A DNA stretch of 64,000 nt from Microbacterium atlanticum (GCF_015277815.1 NZ_CP063813.1:1922001-1986000); one strand, 5' to 3'. Positions 1-8,483 are shown, counted from the first letter of the stretch. Notes: a model not told the origin generated them from the sequence alone. Made by a program: numbers and translations.

Positions 1-237
1 GGCGACATCCGTCACGATCTCGAGGTCGGTCCCGAGCGTCTGCACGGCGGCGTTGGCGGCGGCGAGCTCGGCCGGGACGCCGTACGAGCTGGTGCCCTCC
101 TCGGCGCGATCGGCACCGAAGGCGCGCACGCGCACGTCGATCATGTCACGCAGGGCCTTCACCAGCTCGGTGGCGTGGACACCGGCTCCTCCATAGATCT
201 CCGGCGGATACTCCTTGGTCACGATGTCGACGCGCAT
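1..237 (-). CDS. glgA: Glycogen synthase, N-terminal part (truncated by window edge)
   Basis: Reading inward from the ATG at 237, the first 79 codons begin [19 protein letters not shown], the N-terminus of the actinobacterial GT4-type glycogen synthase. In this family the enzyme transfers glucose from a nucleotide-sugar donor to alpha-1,4-glucan or alpha-maltose-1-phosphate. The Gly-Gly-Ala-Gly segment after EIY is the expected N-terminal nucleotide-sugar loop. The gene leaves the window at its 3' side, so catalytic residues of the C-terminal domain cannot be checked. It is divergent from glgC, which makes ADP-glucose, so the pair is a glycogen module sharing one control region. Confidence 0.86.
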   Translation of the reverse strand, partial: MRVDIVTKEYPPEIYGGAGVHATELVKALRDMIDVRVRAFGADRAEEGTSSYGVPAELAAANAAVQTLGTDLEIVTDVA

Positions 238-250
238 GGCACGAAACCTA

Positions 251-274
251 TTACACCGGCGTGCCCGGGTGTAA
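251..274. promoter_or_regulatory. Inverted repeat in the glgA-glgC intergenic region
   Basis: TTACACC at 251-257 is the exact reverse complement of GGTGTAA at 268-274, with 10 nt between. It sits in the 78-bp space between the divergent starts, 14 nt from glgA and upstream of the glgC -10. This is the size and place of an operator for a dimeric regulator acting on both genes. No regulator is identified. Confidence 0.45.
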
Positions 275-302
275 CGGGTACCCCGGAATCACCCGCCGGG
301 CC

Positions 303-308
303 TAGGGT
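303..308 (+). promoter_or_regulatory. -10 element of glgC, leaderless arrangement
   Basis: TAGGGT ends 7 nt before the ATG at 316, which would place the transcript start at or beside the start codon. No Shine-Dalgarno fits in that space. Confidence 0.55.
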
Positions 309-315
309 GGGTGCC

Positions 316-1560
316 ATGCCAGCAGCGCCCAAGGTCTTCGGAATCATCCTCGCCGGCGGCGAAGGGAAGCGGCTGATGCCGTTGACGGGCGATCGCGCGA
401 AGCCGGCGGTCCCGTTCGGCGGCCAGTACCGGCTCATCGACTTCGCGATCTCGAACCTCATCAACTCGGGGCTGCGGCAGGTCGTCGTGCTCACGCAGTA
501 CAAGTCGCACAGCCTGGACCGTCACATCTCCCAGACCTGGCGCATGTCGGCGCTCCTGGACTCGTACGTCGCCTCGGTCCCCGCGCAGCAGCGCCTGGGC
601 AAGCGCTGGTTCTCGGGCTCGGCCGACGCGATCCTGCAGAGTCTCAACCTCATCAACGACGAGCAGCCCGACATCGTCGTCGTGATCGGCGCCGATCACG
701 TGTACCGGATGGACTTCCGCCAGATGCTCGCCGCCCACATCGAGTCCGGCGCGCGGGCGACGGTCGCCGGCATCCGGCAGCCGATCTCGCTGGCGAACCA
801 GTTCGGCGTCATCGACGTCGACCCCGACGATCCGGCGCGCATCCGCGAGTTCCTCGAGAAGCCGCAGAACGCGGTCGGCCTGGCCGACGCGCCCCACGAG
901 GTGCTCGCCTCGATGGGCAACTACATCTTCAACAGCGAGGCCCTGATCGAGGCGGTCGAGTACGACGGCGAGCTGCCGACCTCGAACCACGACATGGGGG
1001 GCGACATCGTCCCCTACTTCGTCGGGAGCGGCGAAGCCGGCGTCTACGACATGAAGCGCAACGACGTTCCCGGCTCGACGGACCGCGACCGGTACTACTG
1101 GCGCGACGTCGGCACGATCGATTCGTTCTACGACGCGCACCGGGACCTCATCTCGACGCTCCCGGTGTTCAACCTCTACAACACCGACTGGCCGATCCAC
1201 TCGCAGGCGGTCAACTCCCCGCCTGCGAAGTTCGTCCGGGACTCGGTCGGCAGGATCGGCAACGCCATCGATTCGATCGTCTCGCTCGGATCCGTCCTGT
1301 CGGGCACGCACCTGGAGCGAAGCGTGGTGGGACCGTGGACCCTCGCCGGCGGCGGCTCCACGATCACCGACTCCGTCCTCTTCGACCACGTCCACGTCGG
1401 CGCCGGGGCCCGCGTGCACCGCGCCATCCTCGACAAGAACGTGTGGCTCGAGGACGGCGCGACGGTGGGCGTCGACCGCGAGAAGGACCTGTCCCGCGGC
1501 TTCACGGTGACCGACAGCGGCATCACGGTCGTCGGAAAGGGCGTGCGCGTCGAACGGTGA
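316..1560 (+). CDS. glgC: Glucose-1-phosphate adenylyltransferase
   Basis: 414 residues, the normal length. It makes ADP-glucose from ATP and glucose-1-phosphate, the committed step to glycogen. The N-terminus carries the nucleotidyltransferase loop [11 protein letters not shown] (about residues 14-24), followed by [15 protein letters not shown] and the GADHVYRMD region. The C-terminal third is the left-handed beta-helix regulatory domain. The frame stays open further upstream to 175, but the ATG at 316 matches family starts and follows a well-placed -10. It is divergent from glgA and followed 43 bp later by serB, which has its own promoter. Confidence 0.96.
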   Translation: MPAAPKVFGIILAGGEGKRLMPLTGDRAKPAVPFGGQYRLIDFAISNLINSGLRQVVVLTQYKSHSLDRHISQTWRMSALLDSYVASVPAQQRLGKRWFSGSADAILQSLNLINDEQPDIVVVIGADHVYRMDFRQMLAAHIESGARATVAGIRQPISLANQFGVIDVDPDDPARIREFLEKPQNAVGLADAPHEVLASMGNYIFNSEALIEAVEYDGELPTSNHDMGGDIVPYFVGSGEAGVYDMKRNDVPGSTDRDRYYWRDVGTIDSFYDAHRDLISTLPVFNLYNTDWPIHSQAVNSPPAKFVRDSVGRIGNAIDSIVSLGSVLSGTHLERSVVGPWTLAGGGSTITDSVLFDHVHVGAGARVHRAILDKNVWLEDGATVGVDREKDLSRGFTVTDSGITVVGKGVRVER

Positions 1561-1591
1561 CGGATGGTCGGGCGCGGCACCGGCGCCCCGC

Positions 1592-1597
1592 TAGCGT
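1592..1597 (+). promoter_or_regulatory. -10 element of serB, leaderless arrangement
   Basis: TAGCGT ends 6 nt before the ATG at 1604, in the short gap after glgC. Confidence 0.5.
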
Positions 1598-1603
1598 TGA
1601 CGC

Positions 1604-2245
1604 ATGCCCGCTGCGCCCGCCCGCTTCCTGGTCGTCCTCGACGCCGACTCGACGCTGATCCGCAACGAGGTCATCGAGCTGATCGCCGATGAGGCGGGAC
1701 GCGGCGCCGAGGTGGCTGCGGCGACGGAGGCCGCGATGCGCGGCGAGGTCGACTTCGCCACGAGCCTGCGCTCCCGGGTGACCCAGCTCGAGGGGGTCCC
1801 CGTGTCGGCGTTCGCGCGGGTGCTCGCGCGCATCGAGCCGACGCCGGGCGTTCGCGAGCTGATCGGCGCCGCGCACGAGCGGGGCGGCACCGTCGGGGTG
1901 GTCTCGGGCGGTTTCCACGAGATCCTCGACACCGTGGCGCCCCGGCTGGGCGTCGACGTGTGGCGTGCGAACCGCCTGGCGACGCGCGACGGCGTGCTCA
2001 GCGGCGTCGTGGACGGCGCGATCGTGGACGCCGCGGGCAAGGCCGCAGCCCTGCGGGAATGGGCTGCCGAGCGCGGCGTCCCGCCGGAGCGCACCATAGC
2101 GATCGGCGACGGGGCGAACGACCTCGAGATGATGGCGGAGGCGGGGCTCGGGGTCGCGTTCAACGCCAAGCCGGCGGTGCGCGCGCGCGCCGACCTGGTC
2201 GTCGGTCCGGTGGACCTCGCCGAGGTCATCCCCCTGCTGCCGTGA
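1604..2245 (+). CDS. serB: Phosphoserine phosphatase
   Basis: 213-residue HAD-family phosphatase. Motif I is LDADST with nucleophile and acid aspartates at residues 13 and 15, followed by LIRNEVIELIADEAG, typical of SerB. The SGGF segment (motif II area) and GDGANDLEM (motif IV, Mg binding) are present. It hydrolyses O-phospho-L-serine in the last step of serine synthesis. There is no N-terminal ACT domain, unlike the longer mycobacterial type. It lies between glgC and a hydrolase, each with its own -10, so it is probably transcribed alone. Related HAD enzymes share the fold, but the N-terminal motif favours SerB. Confidence 0.9.
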   Translation: MPAAPARFLVVLDADSTLIRNEVIELIADEAGRGAEVAAATEAAMRGEVDFATSLRSRVTQLEGVPVSAFARVLARIEPTPGVRELIGAAHERGGTVGVVSGGFHEILDTVAPRLGVDVWRANRLATRDGVLSGVVDGAIVDAAGKAAALREWAAERGVPPERTIAIGDGANDLEMMAEAGLGVAFNAKPAVRARADLVVGPVDLAEVIPLLP

Positions 2246-2271
2246 GACAGGCGCATGTCGGCGGTCGGGCG

Positions 2272-2277
2272 TAGCGT
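2272..2277 (+). promoter_or_regulatory. -10 element of the alpha/beta hydrolase gene, leaderless arrangement
   Basis: TAGCGT ends 6 nt before the ATG at 2284. It has the same hexamer and nearly the same downstream bases as the serB element. Confidence 0.5.
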
Positions 2278-2283
2278 CGGGGC

Positions 2284-2991
2284 ATGCACATCATCCTGGT
2301 ACCCGGACTCTGGCTCGACGCCGCCTCGTGGGGCGACGTCCTCCCGGCCCTCGAGTCGGCAGGGCACCGCACGCACCCGCTCACGATGCCCGGGGTCGGC
2401 GCCTCGGCGGCGGAATCGGCCGATATCGGCATCGCGGACTGGGTCGACGCGACGGTGTGCCAGATCGACCGGCTCGACGGCGACGTCGTGCTCGTCGGGC
2501 ACTCCGGCGGCGGCAACGTCGTCTACGGGGCGGCCGACGCCCGGCCCGATCGTGTCGCGCACACGGTGTTCCTCGACACCTTCCCGCCTTCGGACGGCGG
2601 ATCGATCTCGGAGTTCCCCGTCGTCGACGGCGTCGTGCCCTTCCCCGGGTGGGACTTCTTCGACGAGCCCGACGTCGCCGACCTCGATCCGCGGACGAGA
2701 GCGGATGCCGCAGCCCGCGCGCACCCGGTGCCCGCGCGGGTCCCCACCGATCCGATCCGGCTCTCGGACGAGCGGCGGCACGCGATCCCGGCGACGATCA
2801 TCACCGGGACGGTCAGCGCGGCCGAGATCCGCGCCATCATCGAAGCGGCCCCGCCGTGGGCCGCGGAGCTCGCCGCCCTCGCGCAGCTCGAGATCATCCA
2901 GCTCGGCCTCGAGGGCGACCCCACCGGCCACTGGCCGCAGTTCTCGCGTCCCGGCGCCGTCGCCGAGGCGATCCTGCGGGCCATCGGCTGA
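2284..2991 (+). CDS. Alpha/beta-fold hydrolase
   Basis: 235 residues. The start MHIILVPGLWLDAASW gives the oxyanion-hole strand, and GHSGGGN near residue 74 is the nucleophile elbow. A C-terminal GHWPQFSRP supplies the likely catalytic histidine. No signal peptide is present, so it should be cytoplasmic. The family includes esterases, haloperoxidase-like and dienelactone-type enzymes, and the sequence does not reveal the substrate. It ends 54 bp before the convergent fabG gene. A 7-bp inverted repeat (2987-2993 with 3006-3012) overlapping the stop could act as a weak terminator. Confidence 0.85.
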   Translation: MHIILVPGLWLDAASWGDVLPALESAGHRTHPLTMPGVGASAAESADIGIADWVDATVCQIDRLDGDVVLVGHSGGGNVVYGAADARPDRVAHTVFLDTFPPSDGGSISEFPVVDGVVPFPGWDFFDEPDVADLDPRTRADAAARAHPVPARVPTDPIRLSDERRHAIPATIITGTVSAAEIRAIIEAAPPWAAELAALAQLEIIQLGLEGDPTGHWPQFSRPGAVAEAILRAIG

Positions 2992-3045
2992 GCTGCGGGC
3001 GCTGCGCTCAGCGGCGGCAGCTCTGCGCGGTCGTCGTGGGCGGGG

Positions 3046-3756
3046 TCAGTGGCCCATGCCGAGGCCGCCGTCGACGGGGATGACGGCACCGGAGATGTAG
3101 GCGGCGTCGTCCGACGCGATCCACGCCACCACCCCGGCAACCTCCTCCGCGGAAGCGAACCGGCCCGCTGGGATGCTCTTCTTGTACTCGGCCTGCGTCT
3201 CGTCGGAGAGCTCGGCCGTCATGTCGGTCTCGATGAAGCCGGGCGCCACCACGTTGGCGGTGATCCCCCGGGCTCCGAGTTCGCGAGTGAGCGACCGTGC
3301 GAATCCCACCAGGGCGCTCTTTGATGCGGCGTAGTTGATCTGCCCGGCCGAGCCGTAGAGGCCCACGACGCTCGAGATGAGCACGACGCGTCCCCACCGG
3401 GCACGGAGCATCCCCTTGGACGCCCGCTTCACCACGCGGAACGCACCGCCCAGATTGGTGGCCACGACGCTGTCGAAGTCCTCCTCGGTCATGCGCAGCA
3501 GCAGCATGTCCCGCGTGATACCGGCGTTCGCGACGACGATCTCCACGGGGCCGAGCGCCTTCTCGACCTCGGTGAACGCGGCGTCGACGGCTGCGGCATC
3601 CGTCACATCCGCTCGGACGGTGAGCGTGCCCTCCGGACCCTCGCCGGAGCGCGCCGTGACGGCGACCCGGTAGCCCGCCGCGACGAAGCGCTCGGCGATG
3701 GCGCGGCCGATGCCGCGGTTGCCTCCGGTGACGAGGACGACGCGATCGCTGGACAT
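3046..3756 (-). CDS. fabG: 3-oxoacyl-ACP reductase, short-chain dehydrogenase
   Basis: 236 residues. The N-terminal TGGNRGIGRA is the classical SDR nucleotide-binding motif, NAG the structural motif, and SS...YAASK the catalytic Ser-Tyr-Lys set. The C-terminus (FIETDMTAEL, ISGAVIPVDGGLGMGH) is that of the mycobacterial FabG1/MabA-type beta-ketoacyl-ACP reductase, which reduces 3-oxoacyl-ACP with NADPH. No enoyl reductase or other fatty-acid gene is adjacent. The start follows GGGAG. It is divergent from the DUF4190 gene. Another SDR substrate cannot be excluded. Confidence 0.82.
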   Translation of the reverse strand: MSSDRVVLVTGGNRGIGRAIAERFVAAGYRVAVTARSGEGPEGTLTVRADVTDAAAVDAAFTEVEKALGPVEIVVANAGITRDMLLLRMTEEDFDSVVATNLGGAFRVVKRASKGMLRARWGRVVLISSVVGLYGSAGQINYAASKSALVGFARSLTRELGARGITANVVAPGFIETDMTAELSDETQAEYKKSIPAGRFASAEEVAGVVAWIASDDAAYISGAVIPVDGGLGMGH

Positions 3757-3792
3757 GCTGGACTCCCGGAGGTGAGGGGGCGGATCCGCACC

Positions 3793-3798
3793 AGCCTA
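3793..3798 (-). promoter_or_regulatory. -10 element of fabG
   Basis: Minus-strand TAGGCT lies 36 nt upstream of the fabG start, leaving a short leader with a GGGAG ribosome site. Confidence 0.4.
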
Positions 3799-3828
3799 GC
3801 GGCGGCCCGCGGTCGTTACCCATCGCGT

Positions 3829-3834
3829 TTGACA
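3829..3834 (+). promoter_or_regulatory. -35 element of the DUF4190 gene
   Basis: TTGACA is followed after 18 nt by GACGCT, a fair -10, then a leader with GAAAGG ahead of the GTG at 3887. Confidence 0.4.
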
Positions 3835-3886
3835 CTCCCCGACCGCCGCTGGGACGCTGGGAGGAGACATCGAGAAAGGCCTCGCC

Positions 3887-4396
3887 GTGAGCGACAGCAC
3901 TCCCCAGAACCCCGAGCCGGGCTCGTACCCGCCGGTCCCGCCCGCGCCGAGCGCCGGACAGCCGGCGGCCTACCCGCCGCCCGCCCCGGGCTCGGCTGCC
4001 CCGCCCGCCTACGGCTCCGCGCCCGCGTACGGCTCGGCGCCGGCGTACGGCTCCGCGCCGGCGGAGCCCGCCTACGGCTCCCCCGCGTACGGCGCGGCTC
4101 CGGCGTATGGCTACGGCGCGCCCGCGAAGACCAACACGCTGGCGATCGTCTCACTGATCTCGTCGATCGCCAGCTTCGTCATCCTCCCGGTCATCGGATC
4201 GATCGTCGGCGTGATCACCGGCCACATGTCGCTCAACCAGCTCAAGACCAGCGGCGAGCAGGGACGCGGGATGGCGCTGGCGGGCACGATCGTCGGCTGG
4301 GTCGGGCTGGGGCTCACCATCCTCGGCATCATCGCGGCGATCCTCTTCTTCTCGTTCTTCGTGGCGGTGTATCAGCAGTCCGGCGGGAACGTCTGA
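3887..4396 (+). CDS. DUF4190 membrane protein with Pro/Ala/Tyr-rich N-terminus
   Basis: 169 residues from a GTG with GAAAGG upstream. Residues 1-80 are a disordered Pro-rich stretch with several tandem copies of PAYGSA, encoded by near-identical 18-bp units around 4003-4120. Two hydrophobic segments follow, about residues 85-110 and 130-160. Between them are GHMSLNQLK and GRGMALAGTIVGW, the DUF4190 signature. The family is a small actinobacterial membrane protein of unknown role, often with a Pro-rich cytoplasmic tail. It is divergent from fabG and is followed by the SURF1 operon after 66 bp. Confidence 0.8.
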   Translation: MSDSTPQNPEPGSYPPVPPAPSAGQPAAYPPPAPGSAAPPAYGSAPAYGSAPAYGSAPAEPAYGSPAYGAAPAYGYGAPAKTNTLAIVSLISSIASFVILPVIGSIVGVITGHMSLNQLKTSGEQGRGMALAGTIVGWVGLGLTILGIIAAILFFSFFVAVYQQSGGNV

Positions 4397-4462
4397 CGGC
4401 GGCTCGATTCGACCCTCCGGGCGGGAGCCCACACGGTGCAACCGGCGTACCCTGGAAGTACC

Positions 4463-4831
4463 GTGAAGAGCTCAGGCCCCGCCCCGTCTGCGACATCCCT
4501 GCCGCGCGCACCGCGCGACGAGGTCGGCGCGCGCTCGGTGCGGTACCTGGTGATGATGGGCATCCGCGTCGCATGCTTCATCCTGATGGTCGTGATCACG
4601 CCGTACGGCTGGTACACCTGGGTGTTCGCCACCGGCGCGATCTTCCTGCCCTACATCGCAGTGGTCTCGGCCAACGTCGGGCAGGATAGCCGCGGCAACC
4701 GGCGGGAGGACCCCGAGCGGGCGCTCCCCGCGCCGCCCGTCGCCCCGGCCGCCGCGGCGGCAGCGCCGCTCGTGATCCGGATCGAGGAGGCTCGTCCGGC
4801 ATCCGGCGAGTCGACGGACCGGAGCGCATGA
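4463..4831 (+). CDS. DUF3099 membrane protein
   Basis: About 122 residues if started at the GTG at 4463. The open frame reaches 4436, but that ATG lies in what looks like promoter sequence (TACCCT at 4448-4453). The core RYLVMMGIRVACFILM, then PYGWYTW and AIFLPYIAVVSANV, forms the two-helix DUF3099 signature. The C-terminal tail is Ala/Pro-rich and probably disordered. The stop overlaps the next start (ATGA at 4828), so it is translationally coupled to the small cysteine protein and SURF1. The function is unknown; the operon suggests a link to cytochrome oxidase biogenesis. Confidence 0.78.
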   Translation: MKSSGPAPSATSLPRAPRDEVGARSVRYLVMMGIRVACFILMVVITPYGWYTWVFATGAIFLPYIAVVSANVGQDSRGNRREDPERALPAPPVAPAAAAAAPLVIRIEEARPASGESTDRSA

Positions 4832-5052
4832 GCGCTCACGACCCCGCCGCCGACGCGGTCTGCTCGCGGGCGGGATGCCGAGCCCCCGCGAGCTGGCGGA
4901 TCGACTGGCGTAACCCGCGCATCCACGGGGCCGATCGGCGGAAGACCTGGGTCGCGTGCGACGAGCACGTGGGCTATCTGCGCGAGTTCCTCGCGGCGCG
5001 CGACTTCCCGCTCTCGGTGGACGCGCTCGTCGCGGGCGGAGCGTCGGCATGA
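4828..5052 (+). CDS. Small cysteine/histidine-containing protein of the SURF1 operon
   Basis: 74 residues, overlapping both neighbours by ATGA, so it is part of a three-gene coupled operon. It has CSRAGC near the N-terminus and a CDEH further on, giving three Cys and a His that could bind a metal or an Fe/Cu cofactor. There is no hydrophobic segment, so it should be cytoplasmic. I do not recognise a named family. The tight coupling to SURF1 suggests a role in oxidase assembly, but this is inference from position only. Confidence 0.75.
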   Translation: MSAHDPAADAVCSRAGCRAPASWRIDWRNPRIHGADRRKTWVACDEHVGYLREFLAARDFPLSVDALVAGGASA

Positions 5053-5936
5053 GCAGGCGGTCCGTGAGCATGCAGGACCTCCCGCGCGCCGGGCGGTGGG
5101 CCATCTACGTCGCGCTGGCCGTCGTCTTCGCCATCGCGTGCGCGTTCCTGTCGAACTGGCAGTTCTCGCGCAACCAGGAGCGGTCGGCGCAGCTCGAGCT
5201 CGTCGAGCGCAACTACGACGCCGCGCCCGTGCCGCTGGAACAGGTCATCGCCGCGGGCGCCGAACTCGACGCGGCCGACGAGTGGCGCCCGGTCGTCCTC
5301 ACCGGGACCTACCTCTCCGACGAGGGCGTGCTCGTGCGCAACCGCCCGCACGGCGGCACGTCGGCGTTCGAGGTGCTCGTTCCGTTCGAGGTGGTCAACG
5401 GCCGCGTGGTGCTGGTGAACCGTGGCTGGGTGCCGCCCGGGCAGGATCAGCCGGTGCCGGACGCCGTGCCCGCTCCGCCCGAAGGCGTGACGACAGTGAT
5501 CGTCCGACTCCGCCCCGGCGAGCCGATCCCGGCGTCCGGCCGCGGCGCACCGGACGGGCAGGTGCCGACCATCAGCCTCGACCTCGTCGCCGAAACCCTC
5601 TCCCCCGCGACAGCTGATGCGTTGGAGCGCAGCGCGTACGGCGTGATGGTGTCGGAGGATCCGGTGCCGGCGGAGACCCCGAACGCGCTTCCCGCGCCGT
5701 CGGAGGATCCCGGCCCGCATCTGTCGTACGCGATCCAGTGGATCCTGTTCGCGATCATGGGCTTCATCTTCATCGGCTACGTCATCCGGACCGAGCGGCG
5801 CCATCGCCGGGAAGAGGCGGAGGACACCGCTGCCACCGGGGAGCCGGCGGATGCCGCGCGCCCGCCGGCAGCACGCCGCAAGCGGGACCGCGACGCGGAG
5901 GACGAGGACGCGCTGCTCGACGCCGCCAACCGGTGA
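5049..5936 (+). CDS. SURF1-family cytochrome c oxidase assembly protein
   Basis: 295 residues, starting at the ATG that overlaps the previous stop. One transmembrane helix lies at about residues 17-35 (WAIYVALAVVFAIACAFL), followed by the SURF1 landmarks WQFSRNQER and WRPVVLTGTY. LVNRGWVPPGQ marks the middle, and a second helix near residue 230-250 follows SYAIQWILFA. The C-terminal tail is charged. SURF1 proteins help insert heme a into oxidase subunit I. Heme O synthase and heme A synthase genes lie elsewhere in this window (24.1 and 20.3 kb). It converges with the ABC-F gene, with only 46 bp between stops and no clear hairpin. Confidence 0.88.
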   Translation: MSRRSVSMQDLPRAGRWAIYVALAVVFAIACAFLSNWQFSRNQERSAQLELVERNYDAAPVPLEQVIAAGAELDAADEWRPVVLTGTYLSDEGVLVRNRPHGGTSAFEVLVPFEVVNGRVVLVNRGWVPPGQDQPVPDAVPAPPEGVTTVIVRLRPGEPIPASGRGAPDGQVPTISLDLVAETLSPATADALERSAYGVMVSEDPVPAETPNALPAPSEDPGPHLSYAIQWILFAIMGFIFIGYVIRTERRHRREEAEDTAATGEPADAARPPAARRKRDRDAEDEDALLDAANR

Positions 5937-5982
5937 CGCCGGCCCCGCCGGTGGACGCCCCGGCCGCGCATCCGGTCGACCG

Positions 5983-7581
5983 CTACGCCAACGCGACCAG
6001 GTCGGCGTAATCGCGGCCCCAGATGTCCTCGACGCCGTCCGGAAGGATCAGCACGCGCTCCGGGTTGAGCGCCTCGACGGCTCCCTCGTCGTGCGAGACG
6101 AGGATCACAGCGCCCTCGTAGTGCGCGAGGGCGCCGAGGATCTCCTCGCGCGACGCCGGGTCGAGGTTGTTGGTCGGCTCGTCGAGCAGCAGCACGTTGG
6201 CGCTGGAGACGACGAGCGTCGCGAGCGACAGCCGCGTCTTCTCGCCACCCGAGAGGACTCCAGCGGGCTTGAGCACATCGTCGCCGGTGAACAGGAACGA
6301 GCCGAGCACTTTGCGGGCATCGGTCGCGTTGATGTCGGGCGCCGCGGACATCATGTTCTCCAGGACCGAGCGCGACACGTCGAGGTTCTCGTGCTCCTGC
6401 GCGTAGTAGCCGATCTTGAGCCCGTGCCCGGGCTCGACGACGCCGGTGTCGGCCTGGTCGACGCCCGCGAGGATGCGCAGGAGCGTCGTCTTGCCGGCCC
6501 CGTTCAGGCCCAGTACGACGACCTTGGAGCCGCGGTCGATGGCGAGATCGACGTCGGTGAAGATCTCCAGCGACCCGTACGACTTCGACAGTCCGGTCGC
6601 GGTGATCGGGGTCTTGCCGCACGGCGCCGGCTTGGGGAACCGCAGCTTCGCGACCCGGTCCTCCTGACGGACCTCCTCCAGCCCCGCGAGCATCTTCTCG
6701 GCGCGGGCCACCATCTGATGCGCGGCCGCGGCCTTGGACGCCTTCGCACCGAACCGTGCGGCCTGCTGCTGCAGGACGCTCGCCTTCTTCTCGACGTTGG
6801 CGCGCTCCTTCTTGCGGCGCTCCTCGTCGGCCACCCGCTGGCGCAGGTAGTTCTTCCAGTTCATGTTGTAGACGTCGATGACCTGGCGGTTCGCGTCGAG
6901 GTAGAACACGCGGTTCACCGTCTCGCCGACGAGTTCGACGTCGTGGCTGATGACGATGAGCCCGCCCTTGTAGCCCTGGAGGAACTCGCGCAGCCACACG
7001 ACGCTGTCGGCGTCGAGGTGGTTCGTCGGCTCGTCGAGGATCATCGTCTGCGCATCGGAGAACAGGATGCGGGCCAGCTCGATCCGCCGGCGCTGACCGC
7101 CCGACAGCGTCTTCAGCGGCTGATCGAGGATCCGGTCCGGCAGAGACAGGTTGTGCGCGATCGATGCCGCCTCGGCCTCGGCGGCGTATCCGCCGAGTGC
7201 CTCGAAGCGCTCGGTGAGGTTTCCGTACTTGCGCATCGCGCGGGCAGCGGCGTCCACGTCGTCCGAGGCCATGGCGACGGATGCCTCGTGCATGCCGATC
7301 GCCAGGGTGCCGAGACCGCGGGCGTCGAGGATGCGCGTGCGCGCCAGCATCTCAGGGTCGCCCGAGCGCGGGTCCTGCGGCAGGTAGCCGAGGTCGCCGG
7401 AGCGCTCGACCCTTCCCTCCGAGGGCAGCACGTCTCCCGCGAGCACCTTGGTGAGGGTGGTCTTTCCGGCGCCGTTGCGGCCGACCAGGCCGATCTTGTC
7501 GCCGTCGGAGACGCGGAAGGAGACGTCCGACATGAGCACGCGCGCGCCCACGCGGATCTCGAGGTCGTGCACGGCGAGCAC
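5983..7581 (-). CDS. ABC-F family ATPase, ribosome-associated type
   Basis: 532 residues from the GTG at 7581, which reads VLAVHDLEIRVGARVLM; the upstream frame is open but lies in leader. Two ABC domains have Walker A loops GRNGAGKTT and GLNGAGKTT, signatures LSGGQRRR and LSGGEKTR, and Walker B regions ILDEPTNHLD and LLDEPTNNLD. Between them is a charged coiled-coil linker (about residues 240-310, rich in Lys, Glu, Ala). There are no membrane helices, so it is not a transporter. ABC-F proteins act on the ribosome in translation or antibiotic protection. The sequence does not show which subfamily role applies. Confidence 0.88.
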   Translation of the reverse strand: MLAVHDLEIRVGARVLMSDVSFRVSDGDKIGLVGRNGAGKTTLTKVLAGDVLPSEGRVERSGDLGYLPQDPRSGDPEMLARTRILDARGLGTLAIGMHEASVAMASDDVDAAARAMRKYGNLTERFEALGGYAAEAEAASIAHNLSLPDRILDQPLKTLSGGQRRRIELARILFSDAQTMILDEPTNHLDADSVVWLREFLQGYKGGLIVISHDVELVGETVNRVFYLDANRQVIDVYNMNWKNYLRQRVADEERRKKERANVEKKASVLQQQAARFGAKASKAAAAHQMVARAEKMLAGLEEVRQEDRVAKLRFPKPAPCGKTPITATGLSKSYGSLEIFTDVDLAIDRGSKVVVLGLNGAGKTTLLRILAGVDQADTGVVEPGHGLKIGYYAQEHENLDVSRSVLENMMSAAPDINATDARKVLGSFLFTGDDVLKPAGVLSGGEKTRLSLATLVVSSANVLLLDEPTNNLDPASREEILGALAHYEGAVILVSHDEGAVEALNPERVLILPDGVEDIWGRDYADLVALA

Positions 7582-7635
7582 AGCGGATGTCCGTTCCGTC
7601 GGTGGGTGGTGGTGCGGCCGAGTGGCCAGCCATCC

Positions 7636-7641
7636 AGTATA
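7636..7641 (-). promoter_or_regulatory. -10 element of the ABC-F gene
   Basis: Minus-strand TATACT lies 54 nt upstream of the GTG at 7581, giving a leader of roughly 48 nt. Confidence 0.5.
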
Positions 7642-7769
7642 CGGGCCTCGCGTCCGGAGCCCTCGTCGGTCCGTCTGCCCGCCGACGCGGGCACGCGGCT
7701 GTGCGCGCCGGACAGCGGAACGGCAGATCATTGGTGGACTGCGTCCAAGTGGAGGCATCCGCCGCCCTC

Positions 7770-7775
7770 TAGGCT
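7770..7775 (+). promoter_or_regulatory. -10 element of bioY, leaderless arrangement
   Basis: TAGGCT ends 7 nt before the ATG at 7783. No BioQ/BirA-type palindrome was noticed nearby. Confidence 0.55.
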
Positions 7776-7782
7776 GAGTCCC

Positions 7783-8430
7783 ATGTCATCCATCGCCGCC
7801 GCTCCGACCGCCGCCGCCGGCTCACGCCGCGTGCTCGCGGACGTCATCGCCCGCCCGTCCTCCCGCGCCCGTGCCTTCGCCCTCGACGCCGGCCTCGTCG
7901 TCGCCGGCGCGGCGGTCGTCGCCCTCCTCGCCCAGGTCGAGATCCCGCTGTGGCCGGTGCCGATCACCGGTCAGACGCTCGGAGTCATCGTCGTCGGCGC
8001 CGCGCTCGGCGCGTGGCGCGGCGCGGCCGCGCTGACGACGTACCTGCTCGTGGGTCTCGCGGGGCTCCCCGTGTTCGCGGGCTTCACCGGCACGCTGGCC
8101 GCGGTCGGCAAGCCGAGCTTCGGATTCGTCATCGGCTTCATCTTCTCGGCGTTCCTCGCGGGCTGGTTCGCCGAACGCGCCTGGGATCGCCGTCCGGCCC
8201 TCGCCTTCCTCGGATTCGCCGCAGCCAGCGTCGTCCCCTTCCTCTTCGGCATCCCCTACATGGCGTTCATCCTCAACGTCGTGATGGGTCTGGACTACTC
8301 CTTCGCGGGACTGCTCGAAGTGGGGCTGCTGCCGTTCATCGTCGGCGGCCTCATCAAGGCCGCGCTCGCCGCCGCGATCATCCCGGGCGCGTGGGCGCTC
8401 GTGCGGAAGGCCGACGCCGCGAAGAAGTGA
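7783..8430 (+). CDS. bioY: Biotin transporter BioY (ECF substrate-binding subunit)
   Basis: 215 residues with about six hydrophobic helices. The segment VEIPLWPVPITGQTLG is the BioY hallmark for biotin binding, and GLPVFAGF follows. The family is the S component of an energy-coupling-factor transporter. No bioM/bioN energising genes are beside it, so it would rely on distant ECF subunits or act alone. The start is the ATG placed 7 nt after a -10 hexamer. A strong bidirectional terminator follows. Confidence 0.93.
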   Translation: MSSIAAAPTAAAGSRRVLADVIARPSSRARAFALDAGLVVAGAAVVALLAQVEIPLWPVPITGQTLGVIVVGAALGAWRGAAALTTYLLVGLAGLPVFAGFTGTLAAVGKPSFGFVIGFIFSAFLAGWFAERAWDRRPALAFLGFAAASVVPFLFGIPYMAFILNVVMGLDYSFAGLLEVGLLPFIVGGLIKAALAAAIIPGAWALVRKADAAKK

Positions 8431-8445
8431 CGACGGACCACGTAC

Positions 8446-8483
8446 GCACGAGAGCCCCGGCCGGGCGGCCGGGGCTCTCGTGC
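8446..8483. terminator. Bidirectional hairpin between bioY and the iron-uptake operon
   Basis: A perfect 17-bp stem (8446-8462 with 8467-8483) closes a GGGC loop. It lies between two convergent stops and can serve both directions. Confidence 0.85.

Noticed and set aside
3887..4396. PAYGSA units as a functional tandem-repeat array of interest
   Set aside because: Pro/Tyr/Gly-rich tails are common in actinobacterial DUF4190 proteins; nothing distinguishes this one.
7582..7782. Biotin operator in front of bioY
   Set aside because: No palindrome resembling BioQ or BirA sites was found in the 200-bp divergent region.
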